DNA from: Phaseolibacter flectens ATCC 12775
GTDB taxonomy: Bacteria; Pseudomonadota; Gammaproteobacteria; Enterobacterales; Enterobacteriaceae
DNA length: 64,000 nt
Assembly (NCBI RefSeq): GCF_000518745.1
Contig: NZ_JAEE01000006.1
Span: 1 to 64,000 of the forward strand
Reading direction: 5' to 3'
The notes beneath the pieces were generated by a model. The model did no database searches. It saw only the letters and a program-made list of their open reading frames with translations, and was not told the DNA's origin. This document shows positions 33,027 through 43,462 of this stretch, piece by piece (positions within the stretch are counted from its first letter, which is position 1; each line of letters starts with the position of its first letter). The position numbers and the translations under genes are program-made.

Positions 33027-34358
33027 ATGTCTGCAATGACCCCCCGTGAAATAGTCAGCGAACTGGATAAATTTATTATTGGTCAGTCTGAAGCCAAGCG
33101 TGCTGTATCTATCGCCCTACGTAATCGTTGGAGAAGGATGCAACTGGATGATGAATTACGCTATGAAGTTACCCCTAAAAATATTCTAATGATTGGGCCA
33201 ACAGGGGTCGGTAAGACGGAAATAGCTCGGCGTTTAGCTAAAATGGCCAATGCCCCGTTTATTAAAGTCGAAGCGACTAAATTTACTGAAGTGGGATACG
33301 TTGGTAAAGAAGTTGATTCTATTATTCGCGATCTGACCGATTCAGCGATTAAAATGATCCGTACCCAAGCGATTGAACGTAATAAATCACGCGCCGTTCA
33401 ATTGGCAGAAGACCGTATTCTGAATGTCTTGATCCCACCGGCTAAAAATAATTGGGGACAACCAGAAGAAGATATTCAGGAATCATCCACTCGACAATCT
33501 TTCCGGAAAAAATTACGTGAAGGGGTGTTGGATGATAAAGAGATAGAAATTGATCTCAGTGATGCACCGATGGACGTCGAGATAATGGCCCCGCCAGGTA
33601 TGGAGGAAATGAGTAGCCAGTTACAATCGATGTTCCAAAATTTGGGTGGGCATAAACAAAAAACACGCAAGCTCAAAATTAAAGAAGCCATGAAACTGCT
33701 TATCGAAGAAGAAGCAGCAAGACTGATTAATCATGAAGAGCTTAAGCAAGAAGCGATCCACGCCGTAGAACAGCAAGGAATTGTTTTTATTGATGAAATC
33801 GATAAGACCTGCCGCCGTGGACAAACCTCAGGCGGGGATGTTTCCCGAGAAGGCGTGCAACGTGATTTGCTGCCACTGGTTGAAGGCTGCACGGTTTCAA
33901 CCAAACACGGCATGGTCAAAACCGATCATATTCTGTTTATCGCCTCAGGGGCATTCCAAGTCGCCAGACCTTCTGATTTGATCCCTGAGCTGCAAGGACG
34001 TTTACCGATTAGGGTCGAATTAAATTCATTAACGGTTGAAGACTTTAAACGTATCCTGACGGAACCTAGCGCCTCAGTCACGGTGCAATATAAAGCCCTG
34101 ATGGCCACAGAAGGTGTTGACGTTCAGTTTACCGACGACGGGATCACTCGTATTGCTGAGTCGGCTTGGCAGGTCAACGAAAAAACAGAAAATATTGGCG
34201 CACGGCGTCTCTATACTGTGCTTGAGCGTTTAATGGAAAGTCTCTCTTTCGAAGCAAGCGAAAGAAACGGAGACAGCATTATCATTAATGCTGATTATGT
34301 GAGCAAGCATCTGGATGGGTTAGTGGCCAACGAAGATCTCAGCCGCTTCATTTTATAG
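33027..34358 (+). CDS. hslU: HslU ATPase subunit of the HslUV protease
   Basis: HslU is the AAA+ unfoldase that feeds HslV. The 443-residue protein equals E. coli HslU in length. It has Walker [12 protein letters not shown] (about residues 57-67), Walker [10 protein letters not shown] (about residues 252-260), an inserted I-domain, sensor residues in [14 protein letters not shown] and the C-terminal tail ending DLSRFIL that docks into HslV. menA, which follows hslU in E. coli, is absent. A terminator and rraA come next. Confidence 0.98.
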   Translation: MSAMTPREIVSELDKFIIGQSEAKRAVSIALRNRWRRMQLDDELRYEVTPKNILMIGPTGVGKTEIARRLAKMANAPFIKVEATKFTEVGYVGKEVDSIIRDLTDSAIKMIRTQAIERNKSRAVQLAEDRILNVLIPPAKNNWGQPEEDIQESSTRQSFRKKLREGVLDDKEIEIDLSDAPMDVEIMAPPGMEEMSSQLQSMFQNLGGHKQKTRKLKIKEAMKLLIEEEAARLINHEELKQEAIHAVEQQGIVFIDEIDKTCRRGQTSGGDVSREGVQRDLLPLVEGCTVSTKHGMVKTDHILFIASGAFQVARPSDLIPELQGRLPIRVELNSLTVEDFKRILTEPSASVTVQYKALMATEGVDVQFTDDGITRIAESAWQVNEKTENIGARRLYTVLERLMESLSFEASERNGDSIIINADYVSKHLDGLVANEDLSRFIL

Positions 34359-34381
34359 TCAACACCACCAACGGATACCCT

Positions 34382-34414
34382 AAATACAACGATAATACTG
34401 TCGTTGTATTTTTA
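34382..34414 (+). terminator. hslVU terminator
   Basis: AATACAACGA and TCGTTGTATT form a stem around an 8-base loop and are followed by TTTATT, 25 bases after the hslU stop. Confidence 0.8.
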
Positions 34415-34488
34415 TTGTTCAAGGGTTTTGCCGCCGTGCTTTTAAATCGGTATACTGATCTTCCCTCTGTCCATGTGGTGATACAGCG

Positions 34489-34983
34489 ATGAAATATGAT
34501 ACATCTGAGCTCTGTGATATTTATCAGGATGATGTAAATGTGGTCGAGCCATTGTTTTCAAATTTTGGCGGTCGCCATGCTTTTAGTGGAAAAATAACAA
34601 CCATCAAGTGTTTCGAAGACAATGGCATTATTTTAAAAATACTGGAAGAGCCTGGTATTGGACGTGTACTGGTCGTTGATGGTGGTGGCTCAATTCGTCG
34701 CGCCTTAGTTGATGCTGAGCTGGCAAGACTGGCGATGGAAAACGGCTGGGAAGGAATTATCATCTATGGTTCTGTCAGGCAGGTTGATGATTTAGCTGAA
34801 CTGGATATCGGTATCCAAGCCATGGCGGCTATCCCTGTTGGTGCCAACAGTGCTGAGGCCGGGGAAAGTGATATTCGGGTTAATTTTGCTGGCGTCACGT
34901 TTTTTTCCGGTGACTATATCTATGCAGATAATACGGGCATTATTTTGTCAGAAGATCAACTCGACGATGAGGTAGAGTATTGA
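34489..34983 (+). CDS. rraA: Regulator of RNase E activity A
   Basis: RraA is a trimeric protein that binds RNase E and its degradosome partners and slows RNA decay. The 164-residue product begins [20 protein letters not shown] and contains [17 protein letters not shown] and the glycine-rich [17 protein letters not shown]. It is close to E. coli RraA (161). It is a single gene bounded by terminators. Confidence 0.96.
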   Translation: MKYDTSELCDIYQDDVNVVEPLFSNFGGRHAFSGKITTIKCFEDNGIILKILEEPGIGRVLVVDGGGSIRRALVDAELARLAMENGWEGIIIYGSVRQVDDLAELDIGIQAMAAIPVGANSAEAGESDIRVNFAGVTFFSGDYIYADNTGIILSEDQLDDEVEY

Positions 34984-35012
34984 ACCCTTGAGGTCCTCTC
35001 ATTGCCTCTCTG

Positions 35013-35048
35013 CAAAAAAACGGGTGCAAAATCTGCACCCTGCTTTTT
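35013..35048. terminator. Bidirectional terminator between rraA and zapB
   Basis: GGGTGCA (35022-35028) pairs with TGCACCC (35034-35040). An A-run lies on the left and TTTTT on the right, so it serves the convergent genes on both strands. Confidence 0.88.
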
Positions 35049-35052
35049 AAAA

Positions 35053-35292
35053 TCAGACTTCGTCCATTTTCCCCAAGAGTGCTTTTAAACGCTCCTGCCA
35101 TTGGGTTTGGTCCTCTTTTAGTTGCTGATTCTCACGCTGCAAGGCATCCTGTGCGCCTGCAACCTGTTGTGCAGCCTGCTGCAGATGTTGATTTTTTTCT
35201 TTCAATTCCTCAATTTCCATCTGGAGCAGAGTGATAGTATCAATCGCCTGCTGAACCTTTGCTTCTAATTTTTCGAACACTTCAAATGACAT
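35053..35292 (-). CDS. zapB: Cell division coiled-coil protein ZapB
   Basis: ZapB is a small coiled-coil protein that bridges ZapA at the Z-ring and MatP. From [18 protein letters not shown] the product is 79 residues, all heptad-like ([20 protein letters not shown]), as in E. coli. The longer frame to 35478 adds unrelated hydrophobic residues and is rejected. It is divergent from glpF. Confidence 0.95.
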   Translation of the reverse strand: MSFEVFEKLEAKVQQAIDTITLLQMEIEELKEKNQHLQQAAQQVAGAQDALQRENQQLKEDQTQWQERLKALLGKMDEV

Positions 35293-35653
35293 TTTACTTC
35301 TCCCGTTAGGCAAGGCGCTGACCATGACGCTCAGTAGCTCTACCTGAACTGCCTGCACGCCACGACGTATCCCGTCAATTGTATGAATCCTGAGAGAACA
35401 AGTCCAGAGTAAGAGAATGATTCCAGAGTACTCTGGCAGATACTTTCGATAATAATTACATAATAGAATCAATATCAAAATGAGATGACTGGGTAGTTAT
35501 ATTAATGTAAAACTTACTATTTTCTGAGTTAATTTTGATATCCTCCACAAAAAAGAATAGAGCTTGAGCTTTTATCAAAAAAAATATTGTAAAGTTAGCC
35601 ATCAACTATAAGAAAACTTTTTATAGTTAACCCTCATTATGGCTAGGATACCT
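35293..35653. promoter_or_regulatory. zapB-glpF divergent region with inverted repeat
   Basis: This 361-base region has no gene. AACTATAA (35604-35611) and TTATAGTT (35621-35628) form a perfect 8-base inverted repeat 16 bases before the glpF ribosome site. I did not find a convincing GlpR operator or CRP site, though both are expected upstream of glpFK in E. coli. Confidence 0.45.
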
Positions 35654-36466
35654 ATGAAAAAATACGTTCCAACCCTTAGCGGTCAATGTATTGCTGAGTT
35701 TATCGGTACAGGGCTCATTCTTTTTTTTGGTATCGGTTGTGTGGCGGCATTCAAGTTAATGGGAGCCCGCTTTGGCCAATGGGAAATATCATTGGTGTGG
35801 GGACTTGCTGTCGCCATGGGCGCTTATATGAGCGCTGGCATTTCTGGAGGACACTTGAATCCTGCGGTTACCCTCGCGTTATTTTGCTTTGGTCATTTTC
35901 CTGGTAAGAAAGTGTTGCCCTATATGCTAGCACAACTGGCAGGCGCCTTCTGTGCAGCGGCCTTGGTCTATCTGCTCTATCAAAATTTATTCACCTTGTA
36001 TGAACAAGGCCATCATATCATCAGAGGCTCAGTTAACAGTCTGCAACTGGCCGGAATTTTTTCCACTTACCCTGCCGCAGAAATCAGTGTTGCTCAGGCT
36101 TTTTTAGTTGAGATGGTGATAACAGCAGTACTGATGGCCGTAATTATGGGACTGACTGATGAGGGCAACGGCATACCTCGTGGTCCCATGGCACCGCTAC
36201 TGATCGGTTTATTAGTCGCAGCCATCGGTGCTGCTTTCGGGCCACTGACGGGTTTTGCCCTCAATCCAGCCCGTGACCTTGGCCCCAAATTATTTACCAC
36301 ACTGGCGGGATGGGGAGAAATGGCAATGACTGGCAATCGTGATATCCCTTATTTTTTAGTCCCGATCTTTGCTCCCTTGATAGGCGCACTCATTGGAGCT
36401 GGCCTCTATCGCTTATCAATCAGCCGACATTTGCCAAGCAATGCGCAGGATGAGTCATCCTCGTGA
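35654..36466 (+). CDS. glpF: Glycerol uptake facilitator (aquaglyceroporin)
   Basis: GlpF is an inner-membrane channel for glycerol. The 270-residue product has six hydrophobic membrane segments and the two pore half-helices HLNPAVT and ALNPARD of the MIP family. I prefer ATG 35654 (MKKYVPTLSGQ) because TAGGATACC precedes it. An in-frame ATG at 35639 lacks a ribosome site. glpK follows after 41 bases, forming the glpFK operon. Confidence 0.96.
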   Translation: MKKYVPTLSGQCIAEFIGTGLILFFGIGCVAAFKLMGARFGQWEISLVWGLAVAMGAYMSAGISGGHLNPAVTLALFCFGHFPGKKVLPYMLAQLAGAFCAAALVYLLYQNLFTLYEQGHHIIRGSVNSLQLAGIFSTYPAAEISVAQAFLVEMVITAVLMAVIMGLTDEGNGIPRGPMAPLLIGLLVAAIGAAFGPLTGFALNPARDLGPKLFTTLAGWGEMAMTGNRDIPYFLVPIFAPLIGALIGAGLYRLSISRHLPSNAQDESSS

Positions 36467-36507
36467 CGTTATTCTCAATTGACACGTAGTCTAATCAGGT
36501 ATCTATC

Positions 36508-38016
36508 ATGACCAGTACGGATAAAAAATACATTGTTGCGCTTGATCAAGGGACCACCAGCTCTCGATCGGTCATCCTCGATCATCAAGCAAATATTATT
36601 GCCAGTTCACAAAGGGAACTGACGCAAATTTATCCTAAAGCAGGTTGGGTTGAACATGATCCAATGGACATATGGGCAACACAAAGTGGTACGCTCACTG
36701 AAGTATTGGCGCATGCGAATATTCACTCTGAGCAGATTGCAGCCATTGGAATCACCAATCAGCGCGAAACAACGATTGTATGGAATAAAGACACCGGCAA
36801 GCCCATTTATAATGCAATCGTCTGGCAAGATCCCCGTACTGCTGATTATTGCGCAGATCTGAAAGCTCAAGGGCTGGAAGCATACATCCAACGTAATACT
36901 GGTTTGGTGCTTAACCCCTATTTTTCTGCGACAAAGCTAAAATGGATCCTCGACCACGTACCTGATGCCAGAGAGCAAGCAGAAAATGGTGAGCTATTAT
37001 TTGGTACTGTCGATTGCTGGCTTGTTTGGAAAATGACCCAAGGCAACGTGCATGTTACCGATTATACCAATGCATCACGAACCATGTTATTCAATATTCA
37101 TACACTGGAATGGGATCAACGTTTACTGGATATTCTCTCTATCCCTCGCGCCATGTTACCCACCGCCCGACCCTCATCAGAGATCTACGGGCAAACTAAT
37201 CTCGGTGGTAAAGGGGGAACCCGCATTCCAATTGCTGGGATCGCAGGCGATCAACAAGCAGCCTTGTTTGGTCAGCACTGTGTTAAACCCGGCATGGCTA
37301 AAAACACCTATGGCACAGGTTGCTTTATGCTGATGAACACGGGTACCAAAGCCGTGATCTCTCGCCATGGATTACTGACAACCATTGCTTGTGGTCCTCG
37401 TGGTGAAGTTAACTACGCACTAGAGGGTGCGGTATTTATCGGAGGAGCCTCGATTCAGTGGCTACGCGATGAGTTAAAATTATTTGATGATGCGACAGAT
37501 TCTGAATATTTTGCCAATAAAGTTGCCGACTCCCAAGGCGTCTATGTTGTGCCGGCTTTTACCGGATTAGGCGCCCCCTATTGGGATCCTTATGCGCGTG
37601 GCGCGATTTTCGGGCTAACACGAGGCACCAACTCTTATCATTTAATCAGGGCGACCCTTGAATCAATCGCTTACCAAACCCGTGACGTGCTTGATGCGAT
37701 GCAGCAAGATGCAGGCACTCGACTAAAGTCACTGCGTGTTGATGGCGGTGCTGTTGCCAACAACTTCCTGATGCAGTTCCAATCTGACATTCTAGGGGCT
37801 CGCGTTGAACGTCCAGAGATCCTCGAAGTCACCGCACTGGGAGCGGCCTACCTAGCAGGCTTGGCTGTCGGTTTCTGGGATAACCTCGAACAAATCCAAT
37901 CAAAGGCCACAACGGAATGTGAATTCCGTCCGGGACTGGAAACAACCGAACGAAACTTTCGTTACTCAGGGTGGCGCAAGGCCGTATCCCGCGCTCAAGG
38001 GTGGGAAAACCATTAA
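36508..38016 (+). CDS. glpK: Glycerol kinase
   Basis: GlpK phosphorylates glycerol to sn-glycerol 3-phosphate and traps it in the cell. The 502-residue product equals E. coli GlpK in length. The N-terminal phosphate loop [15 protein letters not shown], the substrate region [23 protein letters not shown] and [15 protein letters not shown] are all intact. It lies within glpFKX, whose third gene is broken here. Confidence 0.98.
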   Translation: MTSTDKKYIVALDQGTTSSRSVILDHQANIIASSQRELTQIYPKAGWVEHDPMDIWATQSGTLTEVLAHANIHSEQIAAIGITNQRETTIVWNKDTGKPIYNAIVWQDPRTADYCADLKAQGLEAYIQRNTGLVLNPYFSATKLKWILDHVPDAREQAENGELLFGTVDCWLVWKMTQGNVHVTDYTNASRTMLFNIHTLEWDQRLLDILSIPRAMLPTARPSSEIYGQTNLGGKGGTRIPIAGIAGDQQAALFGQHCVKPGMAKNTYGTGCFMLMNTGTKAVISRHGLLTTIACGPRGEVNYALEGAVFIGGASIQWLRDELKLFDDATDSEYFANKVADSQGVYVVPAFTGLGAPYWDPYARGAIFGLTRGTNSYHLIRATLESIAYQTRDVLDAMQQDAGTRLKSLRVDGGAVANNFLMQFQSDILGARVERPEILEVTALGAAYLAGLAVGFWDNLEQIQSKATTECEFRPGLETTERNFRYSGWRKAVSRAQGWENH

Positions 38017-38052
38017 TCGCCCCCCTGAGCGCAGGTATTAAAACCAGAAGGT

Positions 38053-38078
38053 GGGGGGGTTAAACTCTCTCGCCCCCC
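38053..38078 (+). repeat. G-run/C-run hairpin between glpK and glpX
   Basis: Seven Gs (38053-38059) face CGCCCCCC (38071-38078). A second copy of TCGCCCCCCT lies at 38016-38025, so the G-run could pair with either. There is no T-run. It sits directly before glpX and leaves that gene without a visible ribosome-binding site. Confidence 0.55.
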
Positions 38079-38096
38079 TCAATAGCCATTCAATGT

Positions 38097-39070
38097 ATGA
38101 AGCAGGAAATCGCCTTACAATTAGCGGCGGCCACTGAAGCCAGCGCCCTGAAAAGATATCAATGGTTCGGTGCCGGAAATAAGAATGCCGCAGATGCCGC
38201 CGCGGTTGAGGGGATGCGCCAAAGCCTAAATACACTGGCGATTCGTGGCACCATCATCATCGGTGAAAGTGAAATAGATCAAGCTCCCATGTTATATATC
38301 GGTGAGCATGTCGGTACCGGTGCGGGACCAGCTATTGATATCGCCGTTGACCCGATAGATGGAACCCGCATGACCGCCATAGGGCAACCTGGGGCGCTCT
38401 CCGTCTTGGCTGCCGGTGAGGACGGCTGTTTTCTTCGGGCTCCTGATATGTATAGGGAGAAACTGGTCGTCGGTCCTGCTGCTCGGGGAGTCATCGACCT
38501 CAATCAACCCCTGATGCTTAATTTACAGCGCATCGCCGCCATGCTGAATAAGCCGTTAAAGAGGCTTCGCGTCGCCATCTTAGCCAAACCACGTCATGAA
38601 AAAATGATTGCTTCTTTACAAACAGCAGGGATCCGAGTGATTGCATTCCCAGCTGGCGATGTGGCCATCGCGATCTTGGTTGGAATGAACACACAGCAGA
38701 CGTGATGTACGAAATTGGTGGCGCACCTGAAGGGGTAATTTCAGCCACAGCCATCCAAGCACTCGGTGGTGATATGCAAGCGAGATTGCTGCCTCGTCAT
38801 CAGGTACAGGCTGATACAAAAGAAAGTCGTCCATTCGCCGCGGACGAGTTGCAACGTTGCCAGCAAATGGGGATAAAAATCCAGCATGCCCTCCCACTTG
38901 ATCAACTGGTGAAACACAATAAAGTGGTTGTCTCGGTGACAGGCATTTCTTGTAGCGATCTAGTGCAAGGGATCCGCAAAAGTGATCAGACCCTCAATAC
39001 TGAAACCTTGCTGATTAATGGCAGTGATCGCAGTGTACGTCGTATTCAGGCCTGTTACTACCGCAAATAA
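38097..39070 (+). pseudogene. glpX: Frameshifted class II fructose-1,6-bisphosphatase
   Basis: Two frames together encode a protein that aligns along GlpX. The first (38097-38705, 202 residues) runs through MLYIGEHVGTG and LAKPRHEKM to the stop at 38703. The second continues without loss from ADVMYEIGGAPEGV to 39070. Loss of one base near 38684-38690 would explain the shift. Signs of relaxed constraint support a pseudogene over a sequencing error: no ribosome site, GESEID for GEGEID, the metal-site glutamate of DPIEGT changed to Asp, and a C terminus about 11 residues short. Confidence 0.85.
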
Positions 39071-39209
39071 ATTACCCCATCACCAGCCCCAATCCCACTT
39101 TGTCGATTAGAGCTTTCTGGTGTTTGCAGGACTGGTAATTACAGGCAATAGCAGCAATGATAAGACCATTCGGCAAAACATCCCCCAATAAAAAAGGAGT
39201 GATATCCGC

Positions 39210-39956
39210 ATGGCAGAATGGTGTGAAGGTACGATAATCGAGAATAAACGTTGGACTGACGCCCTATTTAGCTTGGTGATCAAGGCGCCTATTGCCGCCT
39301 TTACAGCTGGCCAATTTGCTAAACTGGCATTAGAGATCAATGGCCAACGCGTTCAACGCGCCTATTCTTACGTCAATGCGCCGACGGATCCTCATTTGGA
39401 ATTTTACTTGGTCAATGTGCCTGATGGACAATTGAGTCCCTCGTTGCATGGCCTTAAGGCAGGTGATCGCGTACAGGTTACGACTGAGGCGGCAGGCTTT
39501 TTTGTGCTCAATGAAGTGCCCACCTGCCAAACGCTATGGATGTTGGCAACAGGAACGGCGATAGGCCCCTATTTATCGATATTACAGCAGCAGCAAGATT
39601 TGCATCGCTTCCAACATATTGTATTGGTTCATGCCGTCCGCTACGCAAATGACCTCAGCTATTTGCCGTTGATGCAGGCATTACAACAACAGCTTAAAGG
39701 TAAGTTAACCATTCAAACCGTGGTAAGTCGTGAGGAAGCGGTCGGATCATTGTTAGGCAGAGTACCCAAGTTAATCGAGTCTGGTCAATTGGAACAGTCA
39801 GTCGGTTATACTATTGACCCTGAAAGTAGTCATGTTATGTTATGTGGTAATCCTGATATGGTCCGTGAAACGCGACAGCTTTTGAAAGATACTCGTCAAA
39901 TGCGTAATCATCTGCGGCGTAAACCTGGCCATATCACCTGTGAACAATATTGGTAA
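39210..39956 (+). CDS. fpr: Ferredoxin/flavodoxin-NADP+ reductase
   Basis: Fpr moves electrons between NADPH and flavodoxin or ferredoxin for radical-SAM and stress reactions. The 248-residue FAD protein, equal to E. coli Fpr in length, has the FAD motif RAYSYVNAP, the NADP-binding ATGTAIGPYLSIL and VMLCGNPDMV, and the terminal tryptophan. AAAAAGGAG precedes the ATG by ten bases. It follows the broken glpX. Confidence 0.97.
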   Translation: MAEWCEGTIIENKRWTDALFSLVIKAPIAAFTAGQFAKLALEINGQRVQRAYSYVNAPTDPHLEFYLVNVPDGQLSPSLHGLKAGDRVQVTTEAAGFFVLNEVPTCQTLWMLATGTAIGPYLSILQQQQDLHRFQHIVLVHAVRYANDLSYLPLMQALQQQLKGKLTIQTVVSREEAVGSLLGRVPKLIESGQLEQSVGYTIDPESSHVMLCGNPDMVRETRQLLKDTRQMRNHLRRKPGHITCEQYW

Positions 39957-40006
39957 CTTGAGCTGGGTGTTACTGGAACTCAACGTTTAAGGACTGTTAG
40001 ATCAAC

Positions 40007-40612
40007 GTGGATATGCAGAAAATACTGATCCTGTGTTTACTCAGCATAATGCTGATGTTGCGTACTGCACTTGCTGACGCAGTCCAACCCTCCCCCCCCA
40101 CATTTTTACTGCCCGACGCTCCGTCGTTCAATCTGAACATTCCCCAGTTTCGTGCGCAATTTAATCAAGAGTACCCTGCCTTTTCGTTTAAAGAATTTAA
40201 GGTGATCAACGATCCCAAAACCCAATCCGTCATTACGACTGCCGTTTCAGTCCTTAACAACAGTTTTTATGCTTCAGCCGCCTTAGTCCCCGGCAGTGGC
40301 AGAATAAAAAGTTTACAACTGACTTGGCTCACCAAAAGTGGCAAAAGAGTGGAAAAACAACCCAATATCGTGCAACACATTGCCGCCCTGATCCAGTTCT
40401 TTACGCCTCAGTATGATAAACAACAAAGTCTTCAACGGGCTGACTGGCTCTTGCGAAAAAGTAAAGGACATGATTTTTCAGTCACAGAAGAAGGGGCTGT
40501 CCGCTATATTATTGCCGACACGGCGAAACAGGGTCTCACCTTTGCCATTGAACCCGTCAGGCTAACAATGAACCCAAAAACTGGCCTAGATAAACCGACA
40601 ATCGGATCTTAA
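40007..40612 (+). CDS. yiiQ: DUF1454 family protein YiiQ
   Basis: This is a secreted protein of unknown function, found between fpr and tpiA as in E. coli. The 201-residue product has a signal peptide (ILILCLLSIMLMLRTALA) and the family pattern APSFNLNIPQFRAQFN near the N terminus, with GAVRYIIADTAKQGLTFAIEP near the end. The start is uncertain: GTG 40007 has AAGGA 13 bases upstream, while ATG 40013 is further away. Confidence 0.88.
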   Translation: MDMQKILILCLLSIMLMLRTALADAVQPSPPTFLLPDAPSFNLNIPQFRAQFNQEYPAFSFKEFKVINDPKTQSVITTAVSVLNNSFYASAALVPGSGRIKSLQLTWLTKSGKRVEKQPNIVQHIAALIQFFTPQYDKQQSLQRADWLLRKSKGHDFSVTEEGAVRYIIADTAKQGLTFAIEPVRLTMNPKTGLDKPTIGS

Positions 40613-40691
40613 TCTGGGCTTTACTGCTGACCGTTGTCATATTGACTCACAAAGGCAACAGAGGCGAAACGTATCAGTCGGAGAATAACAC

Positions 40692-41453
40692 ATGCGAAAA
40701 TCACTGGTGATGGGCAACTGGAAACTGAATGGCAGTAAACAATTTACGGTAGCCCTCATTGATGCATTAAAAACAACCCTTGCCAATACAACACGTTGCC
40801 AGGTTGCTATCGCCCCCCCTGCCGTCTATCTCACTGAGGCGCATCGAGCTCTGGCTGGCAGTCACATTGCCTTGGGGGCACAAAATGTCGATGTCAATCT
40901 TAGCGGTGCATTTACCGGTGAATTATCTGCTGATATGCTGAAAGATATTGGTGCTCAATACATTATTATTGGTCATTCAGAACGCCGTACTCACCACAAA
41001 GAATCAAATCAGCAAATTGCAGAAAAATTTTCCGTACTAAAAAAATCGGGTTTAACGCCTGTGTTATGTATTGGTGAAACGGAAGCTGAAAATGCGGCGG
41101 GACAGACGGAACAGGTCTGTGCCTCACAACTTGATGCCATTCTCTCCCATCTCGGCGTTGAGGCCTTTGAAAATACAGTGGTCGCTTATGAGCCAGTCTG
41201 GGCAATTGGAACAGGAAAATCTGCGACCCCAGCTCAAGCACAACAGGTTCATCACTTTATTCGTCATCACATTGGTCAGCATAATCAAAATATCGCTGAC
41301 CAATTGATTATCCAATATGGTGGCTCAGTCAATGACCAAAATGCCGCCGAGCTATTCGCACAGCCAGATATTGATGGCGCATTAGTCGGTGGGGCCTCAC
41401 TGAAAGCCGACGCTTTCAGTGCAATCGTCAAAGCGGCGGCGGCAGCCAACTAG
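40692..41453 (+). CDS. tpiA: Triosephosphate isomerase
   Basis: TpiA interconverts dihydroxyacetone phosphate and glyceraldehyde 3-phosphate. The 253-residue barrel has the active lysine in GNWKLNG (about residue 11), the histidine in IIGHSERR, the glutamate in [13 protein letters not shown] and the phosphate loop [13 protein letters not shown] precedes the ATG. It is convergent with cdh. Confidence 0.98.
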   Translation: MRKSLVMGNWKLNGSKQFTVALIDALKTTLANTTRCQVAIAPPAVYLTEAHRALAGSHIALGAQNVDVNLSGAFTGELSADMLKDIGAQYIIIGHSERRTHHKESNQQIAEKFSVLKKSGLTPVLCIGETEAENAAGQTEQVCASQLDAILSHLGVEAFENTVVAYEPVWAIGTGKSATPAQAQQVHHFIRHHIGQHNQNIADQLIIQYGGSVNDQNAAELFAQPDIDGALVGGASLKADAFSAIVKAAAAAN

Positions 41454-41499
41454 CCGTTATCATGCTAGCGCTAACCGCCTTCGTCTGCGTTACCGCTAG

Positions 41500-42264
41500 C
41501 TAATTCAGGATCTGGCACTGATGATCCTGCAACTCCTCCGCAGAGGCGAAATTGCCTTTGAGACGATCGCGCTCAACAGCCAGCAACACCAAACGCCCAT
41601 CAGGTAAAGCGGACAATGCCATGCCAAAATATCCCATATGCTGACGCGCATCGGGCACTTCATCCGCCAGTCGGATAAAAACACTTTGTTGGACAAGTTG
41701 CGGCAAAGATAGAGCCCGCACCTGATAAAGGTGTCCATGCAAAGAGAGGGGTTGCCACTGACTGTTTATGGTTGGACTGTGTTGAGCCAGTTGTGCTGCG
41801 ACATCGGTTCGGATGCAGGAAAGATGAATATGCAATTGATTTTGTGATCGACCTGAAACCGAATTAATGGCTAACGCGATGTGCTGATCCGCAATAGGTG
41901 CGCCATGTTTTACACTCATGATACCTCGCTCGGACCACGCCTCAGCAAAGTAATTAGGGGTATCAGGGGATTGCAACAAAGGACTTTCAATCCCCGAGAT
42001 TTTACTGGTAGGCATCAGCAAATATTGTACGACTCCCACCTTATCCTTGAACAGCACGTAGCCTTTGGCTAAATCAACACTCTGGCAAGGAGCAGGATTA
42101 TGATTTTCCCGCATATTAGGAAGGCACTGTTGACTGACAATTTGCCATAATTTATCAGGGTTTTGACCTGATTTGACGCCAAAAAAGACCACAGCGATCA
42201 GTAATAAAATCGCCGCAAGAGTCAGGATGATTCTTATTTTAACGAGATAATTCAGTCTCATCAT
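41500..42264 (-). CDS. cdh: CDP-diacylglycerol diphosphatase
   Basis: Cdh hydrolyses CDP-diacylglycerol to phosphatidate and CMP at the inner membrane. The 254-residue product has one N-terminal transmembrane anchor (about residues 10-30) and the HIT-like motif QLHIHLSCIRTDV. YLLMPTSKISGIESPLL and the ending ASAEELQDHQCQIL also match E. coli Cdh. It lies next to tpiA and sbp, as in E. coli. Confidence 0.95.
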   Translation of the reverse strand: MMRLNYLVKIRIILTLAAILLLIAVVFFGVKSGQNPDKLWQIVSQQCLPNMRENHNPAPCQSVDLAKGYVLFKDKVGVVQYLLMPTSKISGIESPLLQSPDTPNYFAEAWSERGIMSVKHGAPIADQHIALAINSVSGRSQNQLHIHLSCIRTDVAAQLAQHSPTINSQWQPLSLHGHLYQVRALSLPQLVQQSVFIRLADEVPDARQHMGYFGMALSALPDGRLVLLAVERDRLKGNFASAEELQDHQCQILN

Positions 42265-42314
42265 TTTTGCTCCGTATTAAGATAGTGTTTATCCTACGGT
42301 GCAAATCACAAATG

Positions 42315-43316
42315 TCACTCATTAAATCGCGGGTCCATAATCTGATCGTAACTGCCTCCTTCAGCAAAATGTTGTTGCTGAGCTTGCGTCCAGTCACCAA
42401 ATTTCTGTTGTACCGTAAACAATTTCAAGGGACGAAAAACCGCGCTATATTGCGTTAAGACAGCTAGGTCACGTGGGCGGTAGTAATTTTCAGCTGCAAT
42501 TTTCTGGCCGTCTGCAGAATAAAGATAATTGAGGTATGCGGTGGCAACCTTACGCGTGCCTCTCAGATCGACCACTTTATCAACCACAGAAACCACAGGT
42601 TCGGCAAGAATGGATTCGGAAGGCGTTATCAGTTCAAACTGATCTTTCTGTAGCTTATTTAAGGCAAGCCAAGCTTCGTTTTCCCATGCAATTAAGACGT
42701 CACCAATTCCCCTTTCCACAAAAGTGTTGGTTGCGCCACGCGCGCCCGAATCTTGGACGACCACATTTTTATAAAGCGCTTTAACAAAGGCCTTCGCCTG
42801 AGTCTGATCGCCATGATGACGATCTAGGCCATATCCCCAAGCAGCTAAATAATTCCAACGCGCCCCTCCCGAGGTTTTCGGGTTCGGCGTCACAATGGCG
42901 ACGCCTGGTTTAATAAGATCCTTCCAATCATGGATCTGTTTGGGATTATTTTTACGGACTAGGAAGACGATGGTGGATGTATAAGGTGCCGACTGATGAG
43001 GTAAACGTTGCTGCCACTGGCGATCGATACGGCCCCGACTTGCAATGGCATCCACATCTGATTGTAAAGCCAAGGTCACGATATCGGCTCGGATACCGTT
43101 AATGACCGAGGTTGCCTGCTTGCCTGAACCACCATGAGACTGCCTTATCACCACATTATCTCCCGTCAGGTTGTGGTAATAATTCACAAAGGCTTGGTTA
43201 TATTGTTGATAAAATTCACGTGTTGGATCATAAGAGACATTTAATAGCTGTATCTCTTTAGCAAGGAGTGCCGTAGAAGATAATACCAGCCCTAACCCAA
43301 TATACCATTTATTCAT
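42315..43316 (-). CDS. sbp: Periplasmic sulfate-binding protein
   Basis: Sbp binds sulfate for the CysUWA transporter. The 333-residue product starts at MNKWYIGLGLVLSSTALLA with GAGGGGGG upstream and has a signal peptide cleaved near LLAKEI. Family motifs include LLNVSYDPTREFYQQYN, the ligand loop SHGGSGKQATSVI and PNPKTSGGARWNYLAAW. The longer frame to 43355 is rejected. It is transcribed in the same direction as pfkA, as in E. coli. Confidence 0.96.
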   Translation of the reverse strand: MNKWYIGLGLVLSSTALLAKEIQLLNVSYDPTREFYQQYNQAFVNYYHNLTGDNVVIRQSHGGSGKQATSVINGIRADIVTLALQSDVDAIASRGRIDRQWQQRLPHQSAPYTSTIVFLVRKNNPKQIHDWKDLIKPGVAIVTPNPKTSGGARWNYLAAWGYGLDRHHGDQTQAKAFVKALYKNVVVQDSGARGATNTFVERGIGDVLIAWENEAWLALNKLQKDQFELITPSESILAEPVVSVVDKVVDLRGTRKVATAYLNYLYSADGQKIAAENYYRPRDLAVLTQYSAVFRPLKLFTVQQKFGDWTQAQQQHFAEGGSYDQIMDPRFNE

Positions 43317-43462
43317 GATCCCCCCTCGCACCTGAAATTCAGAGCAGAGTGACACAGTCCGGAATAAATATTAAAGAATTTAAAAAACTTTTTTATTCTC
43401 TATCGCTATAAAAGAATAAGGCGGTCCCCTCGATAACGAGGTCGAGGGTCACTGTATCCAAA

